Source of the DNA: Trichoplusia ni
Lineage: Eukaryota; Arthropoda; Insecta; Lepidoptera; Noctuidae
Assembly: GCF_003590095.1 (NCBI RefSeq)
Contig: NC_039481.1
Location: forward strand, 13,981,895 to 14,045,894
DNA length: 64,000 nucleotides
Direction: 5' to 3'
Shown: positions 14,508 to 28,600 of the stretch, piece after piece
Position numbering within the stretch: the first letter of the stretch is position 1
Layout: each line of letters starts with the position of its first letter
Notes under the pieces: model-generated
What the model was told of the DNA's origin: nothing
Databases searched by the model: none
What the model saw: the letters and a program-made list of their open reading frames with translations, nothing else
Translations under genes and position numbers: made by a program

Positions 14508-15507
14508 NNNNNNNNNNNNNNNNNNNNNNNNNNNNNNNNNNNNNNNNNNNNNNNNNNNNNNNNNNNNNNNNNNNNNNNNNNNNNNNNNNNNNNNNNNNNN
14601 NNNNNNNNNNNNNNNNNNNNNNNNNNNNNNNNNNNNNNNNNNNNNNNNNNNNNNNNNNNNNNNNNNNNNNNNNNNNNNNNNNNNNNNNNNNNNNNNNNNN
14701 NNNNNNNNNNNNNNNNNNNNNNNNNNNNNNNNNNNNNNNNNNNNNNNNNNNNNNNNNNNNNNNNNNNNNNNNNNNNNNNNNNNNNNNNNNNNNNNNNNNN
14801 NNNNNNNNNNNNNNNNNNNNNNNNNNNNNNNNNNNNNNNNNNNNNNNNNNNNNNNNNNNNNNNNNNNNNNNNNNNNNNNNNNNNNNNNNNNNNNNNNNNN
14901 NNNNNNNNNNNNNNNNNNNNNNNNNNNNNNNNNNNNNNNNNNNNNNNNNNNNNNNNNNNNNNNNNNNNNNNNNNNNNNNNNNNNNNNNNNNNNNNNNNNN
15001 NNNNNNNNNNNNNNNNNNNNNNNNNNNNNNNNNNNNNNNNNNNNNNNNNNNNNNNNNNNNNNNNNNNNNNNNNNNNNNNNNNNNNNNNNNNNNNNNNNNN
15101 NNNNNNNNNNNNNNNNNNNNNNNNNNNNNNNNNNNNNNNNNNNNNNNNNNNNNNNNNNNNNNNNNNNNNNNNNNNNNNNNNNNNNNNNNNNNNNNNNNNN
15201 NNNNNNNNNNNNNNNNNNNNNNNNNNNNNNNNNNNNNNNNNNNNNNNNNNNNNNNNNNNNNNNNNNNNNNNNNNNNNNNNNNNNNNNNNNNNNNNNNNNN
15301 NNNNNNNNNNNNNNNNNNNNNNNNNNNNNNNNNNNNNNNNNNNNNNNNNNNNNNNNNNNNNNNNNNNNNNNNNNNNNNNNNNNNNNNNNNNNNNNNNNNN
15401 NNNNNNNNNNNNNNNNNNNNNNNNNNNNNNNNNNNNNNNNNNNNNNNNNNNNNNNNNNNNNNNNNNNNNNNNNNNNNNNNNNNNNNNNNNNNNNNNNNNN
15501 NNNNNNN
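14508..15507. other. Assembly gap of exactly 1,000 N
   Basis: The run contains exactly 1,000 unknown bases. A round number suggests a placeholder of unspecified size, not a measured gap. One or more Patronin exons following the 16.5-kb exon could be hidden here. Open frames that cross the gap are artefacts. Confidence 0.99.
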
Positions 15508-16506
15508 ATCTATGCAATTTTAATTCTGCGGTTATATAAATCCAGATAATTTCGCTTATAAGTAAGTATGTAGATTGAAAGACCGGTAAGTGCAGGTTAG
15601 TATGACCTGGTTACGCTGAGGACTGTGGAGGTTAAAGGCCGACGCTTTGGCGTAAAACTACATAAACAAATACGAAGAAAATGCTCCATTTTATTTATAA
15701 GCGGTAATAAGACCTTAAAAATATTTCTTATAGAGTTTACAGTACACCTTGGAGTATTAAATAAATAAATAAAATGGTTTTTTTTAAGTGAACAGTGTGT
15801 TCCAATAGGCATTTAATAATATTGATTCGAGTATTACTTCCCATGAAAGAACATTCGAACTTAGGTTAAACACTAAGGTCATGACACTTTGACATTTAAA
15901 GGTCGATTAATTGTATTGCTATGGCGACGACATTAATCCATCACACATCGAACGTCACATTATTACGAGAAAACATCGAATTCCTATTGTGGCAGCTGCG
16001 AATTGAATAAGAAAAGTTGGCAAATATTTCTGAGATTACGTCTAGACAGTTACAAAGCCAAAATCCGGCACAAATCGAACTAAGATTTTCCTTCTTCTTG
16101 TTTGTTTATTTCTTTCTTTCATTCCTTATTACTAGTTATGACATTTCACTATGAAAGTATTAATGGTCTAATTCGTGCGTAGTTATGTCATGACTGTATT
16201 TTTTTTTACTGTAACCTGTGTGTTTTTATAAGTAATATTATATTTTGCGTCGGTAATGGTCATTCTATGATATTACACAGCGAATATTTGCGCCGTAGCA
16301 GTAAGGTCCGTTATATCAGACAGCGTATAATTGAGAGGAAAATGTTATTGTTTCGGATTTCAAAACAATCAGATAGCATTATGCTGCGGGAAAATGCCTA
16401 TAAAGTTACTTTTAACCTGGCTTTCTATTGTGACTTGTACACTGGAATAGTTTAACATAACATCTCTATCATTTAATAATGGAAATAGTTGTATGTTCAG
16501 GCTCAC
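15508..16506. other. Intron of Patronin, right of the gap
   Basis: This lies directly 3-prime (minus strand) of the 16.5-kb Patronin exon, beginning with the donor GTGAGC. No further exon is visible. Confidence 0.5.
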
Positions 16507-16602
16507 CTCATGATCCCTATAAAAGGGCTCCTGAAGGTTATCCGGGACCCTGTTGTTGAACGCCTTCGATAACAGCCATTTAATTGACGCCCGTTGCTTT
16601 GA
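16507..16602 (-). CDS. Patronin: Patronin exon: start of CH domain
   Basis: This is the 96-base exon that identifies the gene, entered separately because it is the firmest evidence in the left half. The acceptor lies just right of 16,602 (pyrimidine-rich, TTTCAG) and the donor just left of 16,507. All 32 codons are open and read from Ser-Lys-Gln-Arg to His-Glu. No other minus-strand frame nearby resembles later Patronin sequence. Confidence 0.88.
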
Positions 16603-19600
16603 CTGAAACAATATAATAATTAATGTTAGTTTATGAGATCACAAATTATACACGAAATACTTTTAGCATAATGTTTAGAGAAAGTAGGTACACATCATGA
16701 ATATCCTAAACTGACAAGCATGTGAGTGAAACGAATGGAATAAGATTGATGATGCCAACAGTAGGTGAGGATCTAAACAAGAATACATGTAGGCACCTCT
16801 CAGATGTAGGTTTTCTTGCAGTCATTCTTAACATCAATAACAGACGTCCAAGCTATTACAATTATATAAACGTGCCTCACATAAAACAATTAGCTCCAAC
16901 AAGCAGAGGTCCAAATCGACTTGGGCCCAATTCTAGTTTATATTGATCATTTTTAACACACGACATCTAACATTATAAACCGGTACACAACGATGACAAA
17001 CTATCGCATCTTAGTATCGTCACCAGCTAAACGAGGTAATAATTGCAGATAGCAGCGAGCGCCTATTGAACCAGTTGTCGGCTGTCGATTGCCACAATTA
17101 TTGTCAAACTGTGAACCACTGCCACGTTATGGCAACGTCCGCTTATTGTCATCGCATTGATCAATAAGTGGAACCGAAGTGGATCCTTGTCCTAATTTGA
17201 CAAGTATGGCAATATCATCACTAGTAGTTAATGTGATAGTAGATTGATTGATGCTTCTAAAGTTCAATCATACGATCTCTACAGTTTAAGAACACGTATC
17301 ATGTTGAACTTAATCGAATACAGGCAATTGAAAATAATAAAATATTGGTTTGGCATTTGGTTGATATCTTGTTAACAGCATAAATAGTTATACCTAAGTA
17401 GAAAAATTGAATATTTATGTCATACATTTTACGCTACTAAAACGACAAGAGCGCCTTGCGCACTTAAACAACATTACTACATATTTGCTCGATAATAAAA
17501 CTTACGTCACGACAGAGGATAATATGATGTCATAAAATATGACCTCAGAAACGTAATTCATATGTGAATATTGAGCGACAATGTCAAGGTCAAACAGGTA
17601 CATCAAAATCCATTTAAGCGTCAGCAGACGGCGTAAATACCTGCAATCTGCATATAATGTGTTGTCTCGTCTTGTCTCGTCGTGTCTCGTCTCAGAGCAC
17701 CCTATTCGTCATGCAGGCGGGAAAGCAAGCACGCAAACCATCACTCTCTGTTATTAATTTACTGTAAACTAATAGCTAAACATGCAGACGCATCACGATG
17801 CTGAGAAATCCGTTGTTATTCAGAATTCTAATAACACGTACGTTTATCCTCACGTTACGGAGAAACGAACCGAAGACTTTCAGATGGTATCAAAGAGACA
17901 AACACAGTTCGTGTTTGAAAAGTAACTTGCCCACAACTATATAATACTTATTTTTCTTTTACTTGTTTCTCTTTATACGGCTTTAAATTTCACTAAACAT
18001 TAACTTATAAATAATGATAAAGTGCAAGCTTAGCAAGCTGATTAGCGGGATTAGTGACGCCAGTAAGTTAAAATTATAGCTCTACTCTTCCTGACATAAT
18101 TCTAGAGGAAGTTTAATCGGCCGATAGCCTCAGTGCTATATTTATGCATGCCACTTAAATCTCTGTCAACAACTCAGAGACGTAGTCGTCGTGATCAAAG
18201 GATTACATCCAAAATGACAAAAACGCCCGAAAATCATAAACAAAAATATGTATGTTCGTAGCGGAAACATTATAAGGAAACGATTCTGAACATTGGAGTA
18301 GAACGAGCAACAAAATGAACGAGATGAGCTTAGCTATCAATAACAGTATCAGAACGTCGACAAATCATAAAGCTAAAAGGTCGGGCGCGTGCCGGCGCAT
18401 GCGGCCACGGATAAAAATAGTCCAGTGCACGGAGACACTCCCAAATAGGAAGCCACTTGGACGAGAACGATCAAGAATGTCATAGTAAACAACTGTCGCT
18501 TCGGAGGTAAAAAATGGACTCTTATTTTTCAAAACGTCTATTTTTTTTTGTTTTCAAACTGTTTTGCAACTTTAATATTCATTATTTGATTAAGATATTG
18601 AAAAAAAACCGATCGTAATAACATTAACAGTCTTTATCTAAAACGCTATCAGTTAAAACGAGAAACCTGAGAGTTACTGCATAAACTATACTATCAATAA
18701 TTATAATATGTTCAAATATATATACAGAAATTAGTTTACTAAATTAGATTTTGAGAAACTCTATAACTAGGCCAAAATTCAATAAATGTATCCAAATTCG
18801 TCTGATTAAGAAGATAAAATCAAAATAATACAAACTAATAGAATCTCTACATTATACATGATTAGCTTTGATTGAGGCATTTTTGCGTAGGAGTAAAGAC
18901 TACCAAATAGGCAAGGAGTTCTACATGGCGACCGAGTAGAATCAATACATTAATGAGAAGATCAGATCAGATATATCCGTGGGAAAATTACAAAGAACAT
19001 TAAATTATTATTGAGGCGTAGGGAAATAATATTTTTCATTATAAGTACCTACTTCAAAAATTAGTAAACAGTCGAAGCTTGTGCGCAGAGCGCAACCTCT
19101 AAATGTTCTACCCAGTAACTTGTTTATTTTTATTATTCTTCATCAAATTATTTAAACTGCCAAATAAGGTAGTAAAGCTAACTGTTATAGCCGCCTACAC
19201 CTGTAAAGTCCAGAGAACTATTCGTGAAGTTGTTGGCTAATACAATGTTCGAGCAATTTACTAAATATTTAAGCTATTCAGGCCGTTCCCACTCTATGTT
19301 GTGGTTAAGCTCTTGTGTCTTACGATCCATATTTCAGTTGACGCTGTCGAATGTTGAACCACAATTTATATTAATGGACAACATATTTCAACATTACTAG
19401 GCTATTCTTGAACCATATCTACAAACGAGATTATTAATAACTCCGAGACGAAACACGCCAACAATCAGTCTAGTTGATTACAGCTGCAAATCTTTAAATT
19501 GCAGTATTATTATTTTTTACCGCTGTTGCTATAGCCCGCTCGGGCGATATAATTTCACAACTCTTGTGCATTATACCATAAAGAAAATAGTTAATTACTC

Positions 19601-22600
19601 TTCACAGAACGTACTGCAGCACTTTCTTATACGAACAGAATTCATAAATTCATACGTTTTGAGTTCTCTTAAAACAGGCGCCAACTAGGCGTGTAGAGAC
19701 GTTTATTATATTATGCGAATAGAGGAAACTTTAAGTTGATCTAAATGTAAATATTATGATGTCAATTAGATACCAGCCGACCATTAAGAGTAAGTATGCA
19801 AATATAATTATTTAATGAATTAATGGTTACTTGCTAGGAATCTCGTCATTCAGATATGAAAAAGTAATAATGTATTTCGTTGGTTTTGTATGTAATTTTG
19901 CGTACCTGTGGCCGTTACAAAATTTTGGTTTAAAACTTTGCTTAGATCTGAGTAGGAAAGGAAAGCTTACTACCAAGAACTCAAAGAAAATGGTATTGCA
20001 GACCCAGACAAACAAATTGAATGAAATTCTAAGCGCCAGGTTTACGCATTAAAAAAACATAAACACAGCCACCTAGTCGGGCTAACACATTCAATTTGCA
20101 AACGTAAGGAGAGTTTCGCTCGTAAAGAGTCGACTATTAAGTACTTTCATACACCACGCTATAACATATAGCAAGTGGAGCGGGCAGGCCACTCTCTACA
20201 CTTAATTCGTAGTAGTTAATTGCTGAGTAATTAGCAAAGTCACAGTGAGTTCACTCTCTCCTGTAGTTCGGGAGGTTCCACGTGGTGTCGCTCTGGCCGC
20301 TGGTAGATCATTAGTGCTATCGGCTCCACTAACGGAAGAATGCACTTCCTCTGTGGTCGTCAACTGTAACCATCATAGATTTGCATCAAAGCAACTCAGT
20401 CCAAGCGGAACTGTAAAGTCTAAGCAGGTCGACGACACATCATCGATGCTTTCACGAACAGATGTCATGGTTGATGAATTATTACACGATCGTTTAAAGT
20501 ACAAACACGCGGTAGCAATATTTATTTCAAAGAAAACCTGTTTTGAATGCAACGGTCTCAGCGTATCCTTAACAAGGATTTAATGATTTTACTGGCTTAA
20601 AGCTAACGACCATACTCGCCTGTCCCATCTGCAAGACAAAGGATAATGTAACAATTTTCTTTTCTCAGTCTTTAGGTTGCTACTCATGCGTAGAGTAACG
20701 CATTTTTTTAAGTAAATAAGGTTTAAACCCGCTATAGGCTATTTAATGCCTCTCTGTAAATACTCACAGTTGCCAATCAAGTTATCAACATCAAAGGAGA
20801 AACTTAAATTCGAGGAAGTTGCTAAAGCATCAGGAGTGATAGGAAAATAGGTGAATAACGAGATGGAATCAACGAAACGGGGTGAAGGTTCGTTGCAAAA
20901 CAATCGTAAACAGTTAACTGAGCCGATTATCGCCGATTCGGAACGAAGGCTTGCAGGCCGCAACAGTCGATGCGTGGAAACTGGAAGGTGCGTTGGCACC
21001 TGCAGCCCACGCGACCGACTGAGGTCGAGCGCCCACGCTGCCCCCACACACTTGACTGGCCGATACTTAACTTATGGCTTTGAGATCTTCCGCTCCCTTT
21101 TATACCATGCGTGTAAGAGAGATCACAAAAAGATTCCTGATTCAATATTCAACTTTGTTCGATCGATCGTACTAGTGACCATCAAAGACTCACCTAGGTT
21201 TTCGCCTGACATTTTGCTGATGACCTAGTTTTCAGGCAATGAAGTAACAAACAAAAAAAAAAACTCAGTTCTCCTACCCATGGTACTATCTGCAACTTTC
21301 GACTTGAAACATCCAGACAAAATATAAAATACTGAATAATAAAAATAACTTGTTCCGCAGATCTAACACGAGAAGGGAAGGCATAAGGAGTAATAAAATA
21401 GGACCAAAAACATCAACTAGTATAAGACACCAGGCGTTGCATTCCTTAATCCGCATGTTTTGTTACTCGAATAGGGCTCGTAATATTGGAGTATTGTGTG
21501 CAAGATACAGATGTATATCTGTTAGCAGCGGTTGCTTACCGCGTTCTCAGGTCTTTGTTTCATGATGAGGACAACTTTTTTCACTTTTACTAAATGGCCA
21601 GCTGTTGCTACTAGCAAACTGAGCAGCTGCACGTCAAGGCGTAATCGAGTCCTAAAAACACCAACATCTGAACGCAAGGAAAACATCCAAGGAAGTAACA
21701 TTTCGTACCCAAAATATGAGCACACGAATAATTATAAAGTGTACCATATAAATACAAATAAACCTTGTGCTAAGTCAATACACTTAACAAGTTTGACAAG
21801 AACTGATTCACGAGTTACCGAATATGGCAGACATCTCGAATGAACGACGGAGAAAAAGTATTCTTACTGCAAAGTCGTGTGCATCAATACATATTCATTG
21901 GAAGCAACTAATATGGTCAAACAACTGAGTTAATTCTAAGCACCTGAATGGTATTTGCAAGGCTCCCTTTATGCACGATTAGTTTACCATAGTTGGTAAC
22001 TAGGAAACAAATAGCTATCACGAAGACTGTGATAGATGAATCTAATAACTTTTAAAGTTTAGTAGAAATTTTAACGACAAACGGATATAATAGAAACGTG
22101 ATCTGCATTCATATTCAGATACATAAAAACGCCAACATTTTAAAAATTCGTTATGTCTCAGCCCTCAAGTCACAGGAAGCAGGAAGTTTGAAGAATTTGT
22201 ACATAACTAATATGTGTGTGTGAAGCCGCTTGCTGTCATGGAACCGGGCAGCGACTGGTATAGACTCAATCATAGCATTGCTGAGGTTTAGTATCTAGCG
22301 GAACTAATAGAACACACAATTAGTTTTGTGGTGCAGGAAATAAATGATTTTCCCTGCCATGAGTCAGTAACGTGATCGATAGTTACTCATACTTTTTCTG
22401 GTTAAATTTCTGGTTTCAAAAAACATAAAAATGTTAGTATATGAAATATAACTTTTCATACTTTTCAAAAAGTTATTTTCTTACTTTGAATATTGATAAG
22501 TCCTTCTAAAATATATAAGACGACCTCGGTGGTCAAGTGAACACCGGTTTCAAGGTGTCGCTAGCTCTGAGGTCCCGGGTTCGATCCCCGGTCGAGTCAA

Positions 22601-25600
22601 TGTCAAAATTCACATTTCTACATTGTCTCGGGTCTGGGTGTTTGTGGTACCTTCGTTGTATCTGAATTCCATAATACAAGTGCTTAAGAAACTTACTTTG
22701 GGTTCGGAGGAATGTATGTGATGTTGCCCGCATTTAAAAAAAAATGTTACTGCTCGATAAACGCTCTCATATATGAAGGAACGAGAATTGATAACCAAGT
22801 TGATAACCAAGTCTCTAAGTCTCAAATACTACTAAACCTTCACACGATGTACTGCTGCTATTATTACGCTCTGACAGTAGAAATGTCAACAGATCATTGA
22901 TGCGATGAAGTCATAACTAGCAAGAACTATAAAATGTGTCAATCCCACGCGGCCTCTATTTATTGTAGGTAACCAAATCGCTGTAGGCTTTTTTAGGACA
23001 AGATAAGGATTCAGAAGGAGCATAAAAATATCATGGAACTACAAACGTAGGCGAATGATTTACAGAGTACAAATAAATACTCGTTCAGGTTTAGGCATGA
23101 CGAAAGAGCATAAAAAAGTACATCATATTTGTCTATTACCACAAATAGCTGTGTGTACTCATGAAAATTTGTGTGATCAGCCACCATTGATTAATGAAAA
23201 TTACAATGGCCTCAGAGCCTACGCTAGCATTAACGTAGCACTGTCAAGGTCTATTGTATGTAACTGCTGTCACATAGATGTGGGACGAAGCTACCATTCA
23301 TACTGATTTAAAATAAAATAGACTTCATACAAGTTCCTTGAGAAATTGAAACTAATGACAGAGAAGCACTTATACCAAGTTAAAATATTTGCGAGTTTAT
23401 CGTCTTTGTTGACAACGATAACAAATGCTATGTTTGAGTCTAAATCATCATATCCGATAAGCTATCGCTCTGCTAACTCTAGTACATTCTATTCTTATTC
23501 TTTCGTAAGATACTCTTGCATATTTTAAAATGATATTATACATTTGTAACTGAACTAATTTATAGGCCTCTACTTATCTCTCTTTGATGGTATGACCCAG
23601 TTTGAAGGTGCAGAACGCTAGGCATTGAGATATCTCGGTGAAAGCCAAGATGTGGCGCCTATATACAAAGGGAGCAATCTGACGACGACTAATATAAACA
23701 TTTCGTAACTAACTATTATAAGTACAAAATACGGACGATCGATAGAACTGTCGGTTCACTCGACTGTTTATTAGACATTACATAGCCCATTACGTCAGTG
23801 CTCGACCAAAATATTGATACTATGATTACTTATGTCGAAAGTTGTTTTATGAGAGCAGGAAATGTTGCGAAAGCGAAACTTCATGACGTATTTTATAGAC
23901 CAATGTACGTTATTCTCGTTAGATACAGGTTTGTTAAAGTAAATAAGCCTGTAGGTGTATCGGCATTCCACGCACGAAGACTTAGCTCACATTGTTGCTA
24001 GAGCACACGAATATTAAATAAATATCAGTACGTTCAGTTTAGGAATAATGGTAGGCGTCGTCTGTGCCGAGTTGCCGACATCTGGCCCATCGGCCCAAAA
24101 CGCTTTTTACCAAATAACTTTGCCACACGCGACGTCACACACAAATGTATGCCATCAAATTGAATTTTTTACATGCCACTTTTGGGTGTGTTTTACATTT
24201 CATTACTTGAAGAAAATAATACTGTCCGTGATTATATCGTGACCAAAACAATTTTTAAAATATTTTTCGTAATTTTTTTAAACAATTATAGGCAGAACTA
24301 CGTAACCACGGTTTCCAAATTTAATAAAAATTGGTTACACGTTAATAGCACGACCTCTGCAAAAAGATTAAGTAGGCGTTAAGAATTTGCTAATCAAAAC
24401 AACTCATGCACGTTTAACTCCCCAAGGTTTCATGACCATATAGAAATGGTGGTTCTATATTAGAATAAGAAACGTGGCGTGAAGAGATCATCATGTAAAT
24501 GGCGATAAAGCTCTTGCAGTCTCGGGTGCAAATATACATTTGAATAGATCGCATTGATCTCGGTAGGATAAATTCCATTCTCCCATTCTCCTAGACGATA
24601 GCATATCAGTACATTTGAATGATCATAAGAAAACACACTTGATATTCAAACGTGGATTTAAGTTGCATTTTGTATAATAGCTTGCTCGTAAGAAATCTTA
24701 CAATTATCGTATACTAACAATTTGCATAACGTTTGCAGTGCATCTTATGCTTCCATCCTATAAATTGTTGCATCCAAAATGATACTTGTGTATTCTATAT
24801 CAGTTGGAAAATAAAATGTCGTGATTCCTAAGACAATCTCAACAAATCTCCAGTAAGTACAATTCGATCTGGAAATACCATACACGAAATACCATAAAAA
24901 CGTGTTTGTGGTGAGTTTTTTACCAAGTTCAAAGTTCTGACAGAACGAAACATCGCCAACGATTTAAAGACTGATGAATGATTTTAGTATCGTTTACCTT
25001 GAGAGCTTTCGATAATACGTTAAGATAGATTAATATAGTAAAATGGTGACTGAATACTTAAAAGCTGAGAATGCAAAGTGAATACATAACCAGGTGAATG
25101 ACGAAACTGCATCCGAAGTAGCCAGGAGCCTGTTACTTGTGTATGCACGGCCTGTTTAAGAGATTTCCCACGGATGTTGCGGCGCACAATACTGGCAGTT
25201 TGCACGACATTACCACTAGCCACGGAAGCCGGCCCGCTGAGGGAATTGCACAAGTATCCCTCGCATCTCCCATGAAACGCTTTCTCGGAACAACATAAGA
25301 AGTAGAATGGCTTGTGATGTTTTCAGCATTCTGGAAGCACTAAATAATTTTCCGCCTTCTAACAGTGTTGTTTTGTTTATTGTTTCCTGAGTGTTTATGT
25401 CAGGTTGCTCTACTTAGTCAATGTAAATTTCTTAGTACTTAGTTTTGACGAGCTACAAGATAGTTAGTGTCTATAAAATTGTTGGAATTAAGGAAATTGT
25501 ATGACGGTTAGTCATCCAAAGCTATATGTTTTACACTCCACTAGATATGATTGCTTCAAATCACTACAAGCTATTATAAACGCATTAGAAACAGACGAAG

Positions 25601-28600
25601 AACAACTGTCATGATAAAGCATTTTAAGCCTTGATCTTGAAAACTGAGAAAAAAATTGTCATTGCCAATTGTATTGCTGTAAACTTCCTTCTATACAAGA
25701 CCAAACAGTTAAACGATCGTTTATCATCTCAGTAAATTGTTTTTACATCGGATTTTGTTACTAAAACTATTATATTGGTTGTACAAAAAAAGCAATTAGC
25801 TAGGTAGGTACTTGTATTTTTTATTTGTATTATTGTATTTTATTTCAATTTTATCAGCTTCGCAGCGCTTTTTGCGTTTTAAATAATATGAATGAATAGA
25901 TATGAACTGCAAAATGCAACAGAGATTATTGTAGTTTTCTGAACAAATGCGAATTGGGAGAAACTACATAATCGCTGTATCTACAACAAACAACAAATGT
26001 ACACGTATCCAACATGTAAGATGGGTACGATAACGATAAAAAGAGACAGTGTAACTCACGATAACACATCTCGTCATGAGAGCTGGTTAGTTTGGAGAAA
26101 GTGATGTTATAACCTTGAAACTAAATATATGCACTTACAGTATTCATACACTTTCTTCATTACTATTTCTTAATTAAATTTAACATAATACTTTTTTATA
26201 AGGAAAATCTGACAGTAATGTAAAAAAAGCGTCACGGCCGTACCATCCTTTTCTCGAATTGACTTACAGGAACAGAAAAGGTTGAATAAGAGTATCAAAC
26301 CTCTGTAAACTAAGAGTCATATTGGCATGTTGCTATTACTATGGATATAAAATGAGGACCAAATTATAATAAAGATGTCTAAAACAAAATATGCAAAACA
26401 GCGATAGATTTTTAAGAAAAAATTTTGGTAATACAGACTGATTACACCGCCGCGCGCCGTAAGACGCTAACGAATTCAATTCGGTAAAAGTTTTACTATT
26501 TACTTTACATTGTGTAATACCTCAAAATTTTACTTTCTTTTTTTATATTTACACGAAATATTGTCACGAAGGCAGGCGAGCTATTGCTTTAACTTGTGAA
26601 CATAGTTCAACAACGGACCATAAACCAACAAAAGAATAAGTCAATTTGTGGGATATTTAAGAAAAAACTAAGTTTTATTATGTTCTTCGATAAAAATAGG
26701 TGGGTGAGAGCCGTATAGACGCACATAAACCGAAGTCTTACGAGAGATCTCAAATCATATAGATCTGTCTGAACTGTCCTAAAAACATTTTGTCCCATGG
26801 TGATTTTAATAGAAATAACCCACCAAAAGAAAACTGATGCTTATTTTACTTATGTGCAGAAATATTGCATTCTACGCTTTGTGAACCACACGTGTTTGTA
26901 CGTTGAGGTACGGTTATTGTTTCTGTCTTACAAACATGTTTTCAGGCACATTCGCCTCAAGATGAACTAAGTCCAAGTAAAATCGATGAGGGTTCACTGA
27001 CCGTTGAATTTGTTATAACGAGGTTAGTTTTAATAGATCTGTAGTAAAGGTTTTGAAGTCGTTGGTCTGGACTTATGGGAAGTAAAATGAAATTAGGAAA
27101 GGATTTCTTCTTATGTAGTTTGGAATTATTGCAAATTATCTGATGATTTGTTCTATTGCTGGTTTATCTATATAATAAACAAATTGATCTAATATCAATC
27201 AATTGAGGTCTTAAAGATGCGAACATTTGACTAAAGGCAGGAGTCGTTACAACAAGAACCGCTCTGTCATTCAGTTTTTTATATTACATGTTATGTATTT
27301 GTGTAACCAATTGAGTATTAAAGAGCTTTGTTCGTCAATGGCATCGGTTCCATTGACGGCTCACGGGTACTCCCAAACATTCAATTGTTAGCATGTGATT
27401 TGTACAAACACGTTGGCTTCCGGGACTCAATTTCACTTTTCGCAATGACATCATGTTGGTTACCAATAGTTTGGCCAATCGACACGGCCGACCAAACATT
27501 GGTACCGAAAATAATATGTGTGCCAAATTAAAGTTACAATCAACTGGCGGTAGCAGAAAATTAATTGTTAAGAAGTTGAAAGTATGACATCAAATCTAGC
27601 TTAGATAGTAGATATATTTAATCATACAATTAACATAAGTCTATCATAATAATATAAAGCATTGCTTATTGAAATGAAACTACTTTTACGAATTTTATCG
27701 CGGTTTAATTTTAGATTTTAGTTCCATAAGCATTGCTTATATTACTGCTGCTCAAGTAATTATTGGTTATAACCATTGACTTACACATACATGACTATTT
27801 CCTTTAGATAATAAAAAGTTGTTACATTAAACATTTATTGAGCAGCGACATTTCCGTTTCATCTAAATGCCGTCGAATAGAAATTTATACATCTGTCTAA
27901 CATGAACATGCACAATTGCACAGATAGCTAATCGCTGTGCAAGTTGCAGAATAAAAATATAATCCATTGTTGATTTGATCACTTATAGAAGTTACTTTAG
28001 ATGTATCTTTGGTGAACAAACTATACATTACGCTAAAGAATATAATAATGTAGTGATGATTAATAACAGTCTCAAAATCATCATCAGCAAAGCAACTGCA
28101 ATATGGCCAGTACGAGACTTAAAAATAATAAACTTATTAAGAACTCGTTATAATCACATTAGGTATATTCATGAATAAAACCTCTTTTTATACATTTTTT
28201 GCATCGTGAGAAGTTTCTTCGGGCATCGCCTTCATAACTAAAGATAATAAAGTTCGCGTTGTGTGGCGTTTTATGTGCTAAGGACGCAGGCCAAGCCGTG
28301 CATATGATCACGTTGTTACTTCTAACGACACTTGTAAATGGGCTAAATGGATACCTCAGAATCTAATAACTAGATAAGAATTCAAGCAAGTAAAAACATG
28401 GAGATAGCTAAGGGAATTAAGGAATGCTCTTCTATCTATCTGCACAAACAACGGTTTTTAAAATCTGAACTAAAGATACAATACAGCTTAATCGAAAAGC
28501 CGCTTACAAGAGCAAATGCACGATAACTTTCCTACAAAGCGCAAAAAGTCAACATGAACAGTTAACAAGCAATATTCTCACAATAACTACAATATTGAGA

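Noticed and set aside
14470..15549. Open frames of about 350 codons on both strands
   Set aside because: They consist almost wholly of the 1,000-N gap.
20245..20583. 112-codon plus-strand frame
   Set aside because: No family resemblance, no good donor, and a non-ATG start.
20851..21228. 125-codon plus-strand frame
   Set aside because: Composition follows the GC-rich leader on the other strand; no ATG start or splice logic.
22522..22600. tRNA gene
   Set aside because: It has an A-box-like end and a B box, but the stems do not pair as in a tRNA and a SINE body with an A tail follows.
25020..25270. GC-richer minus-strand patch with short ATG frames
   Set aside because: No consensus donor follows the best ATG frame and no homology is seen.
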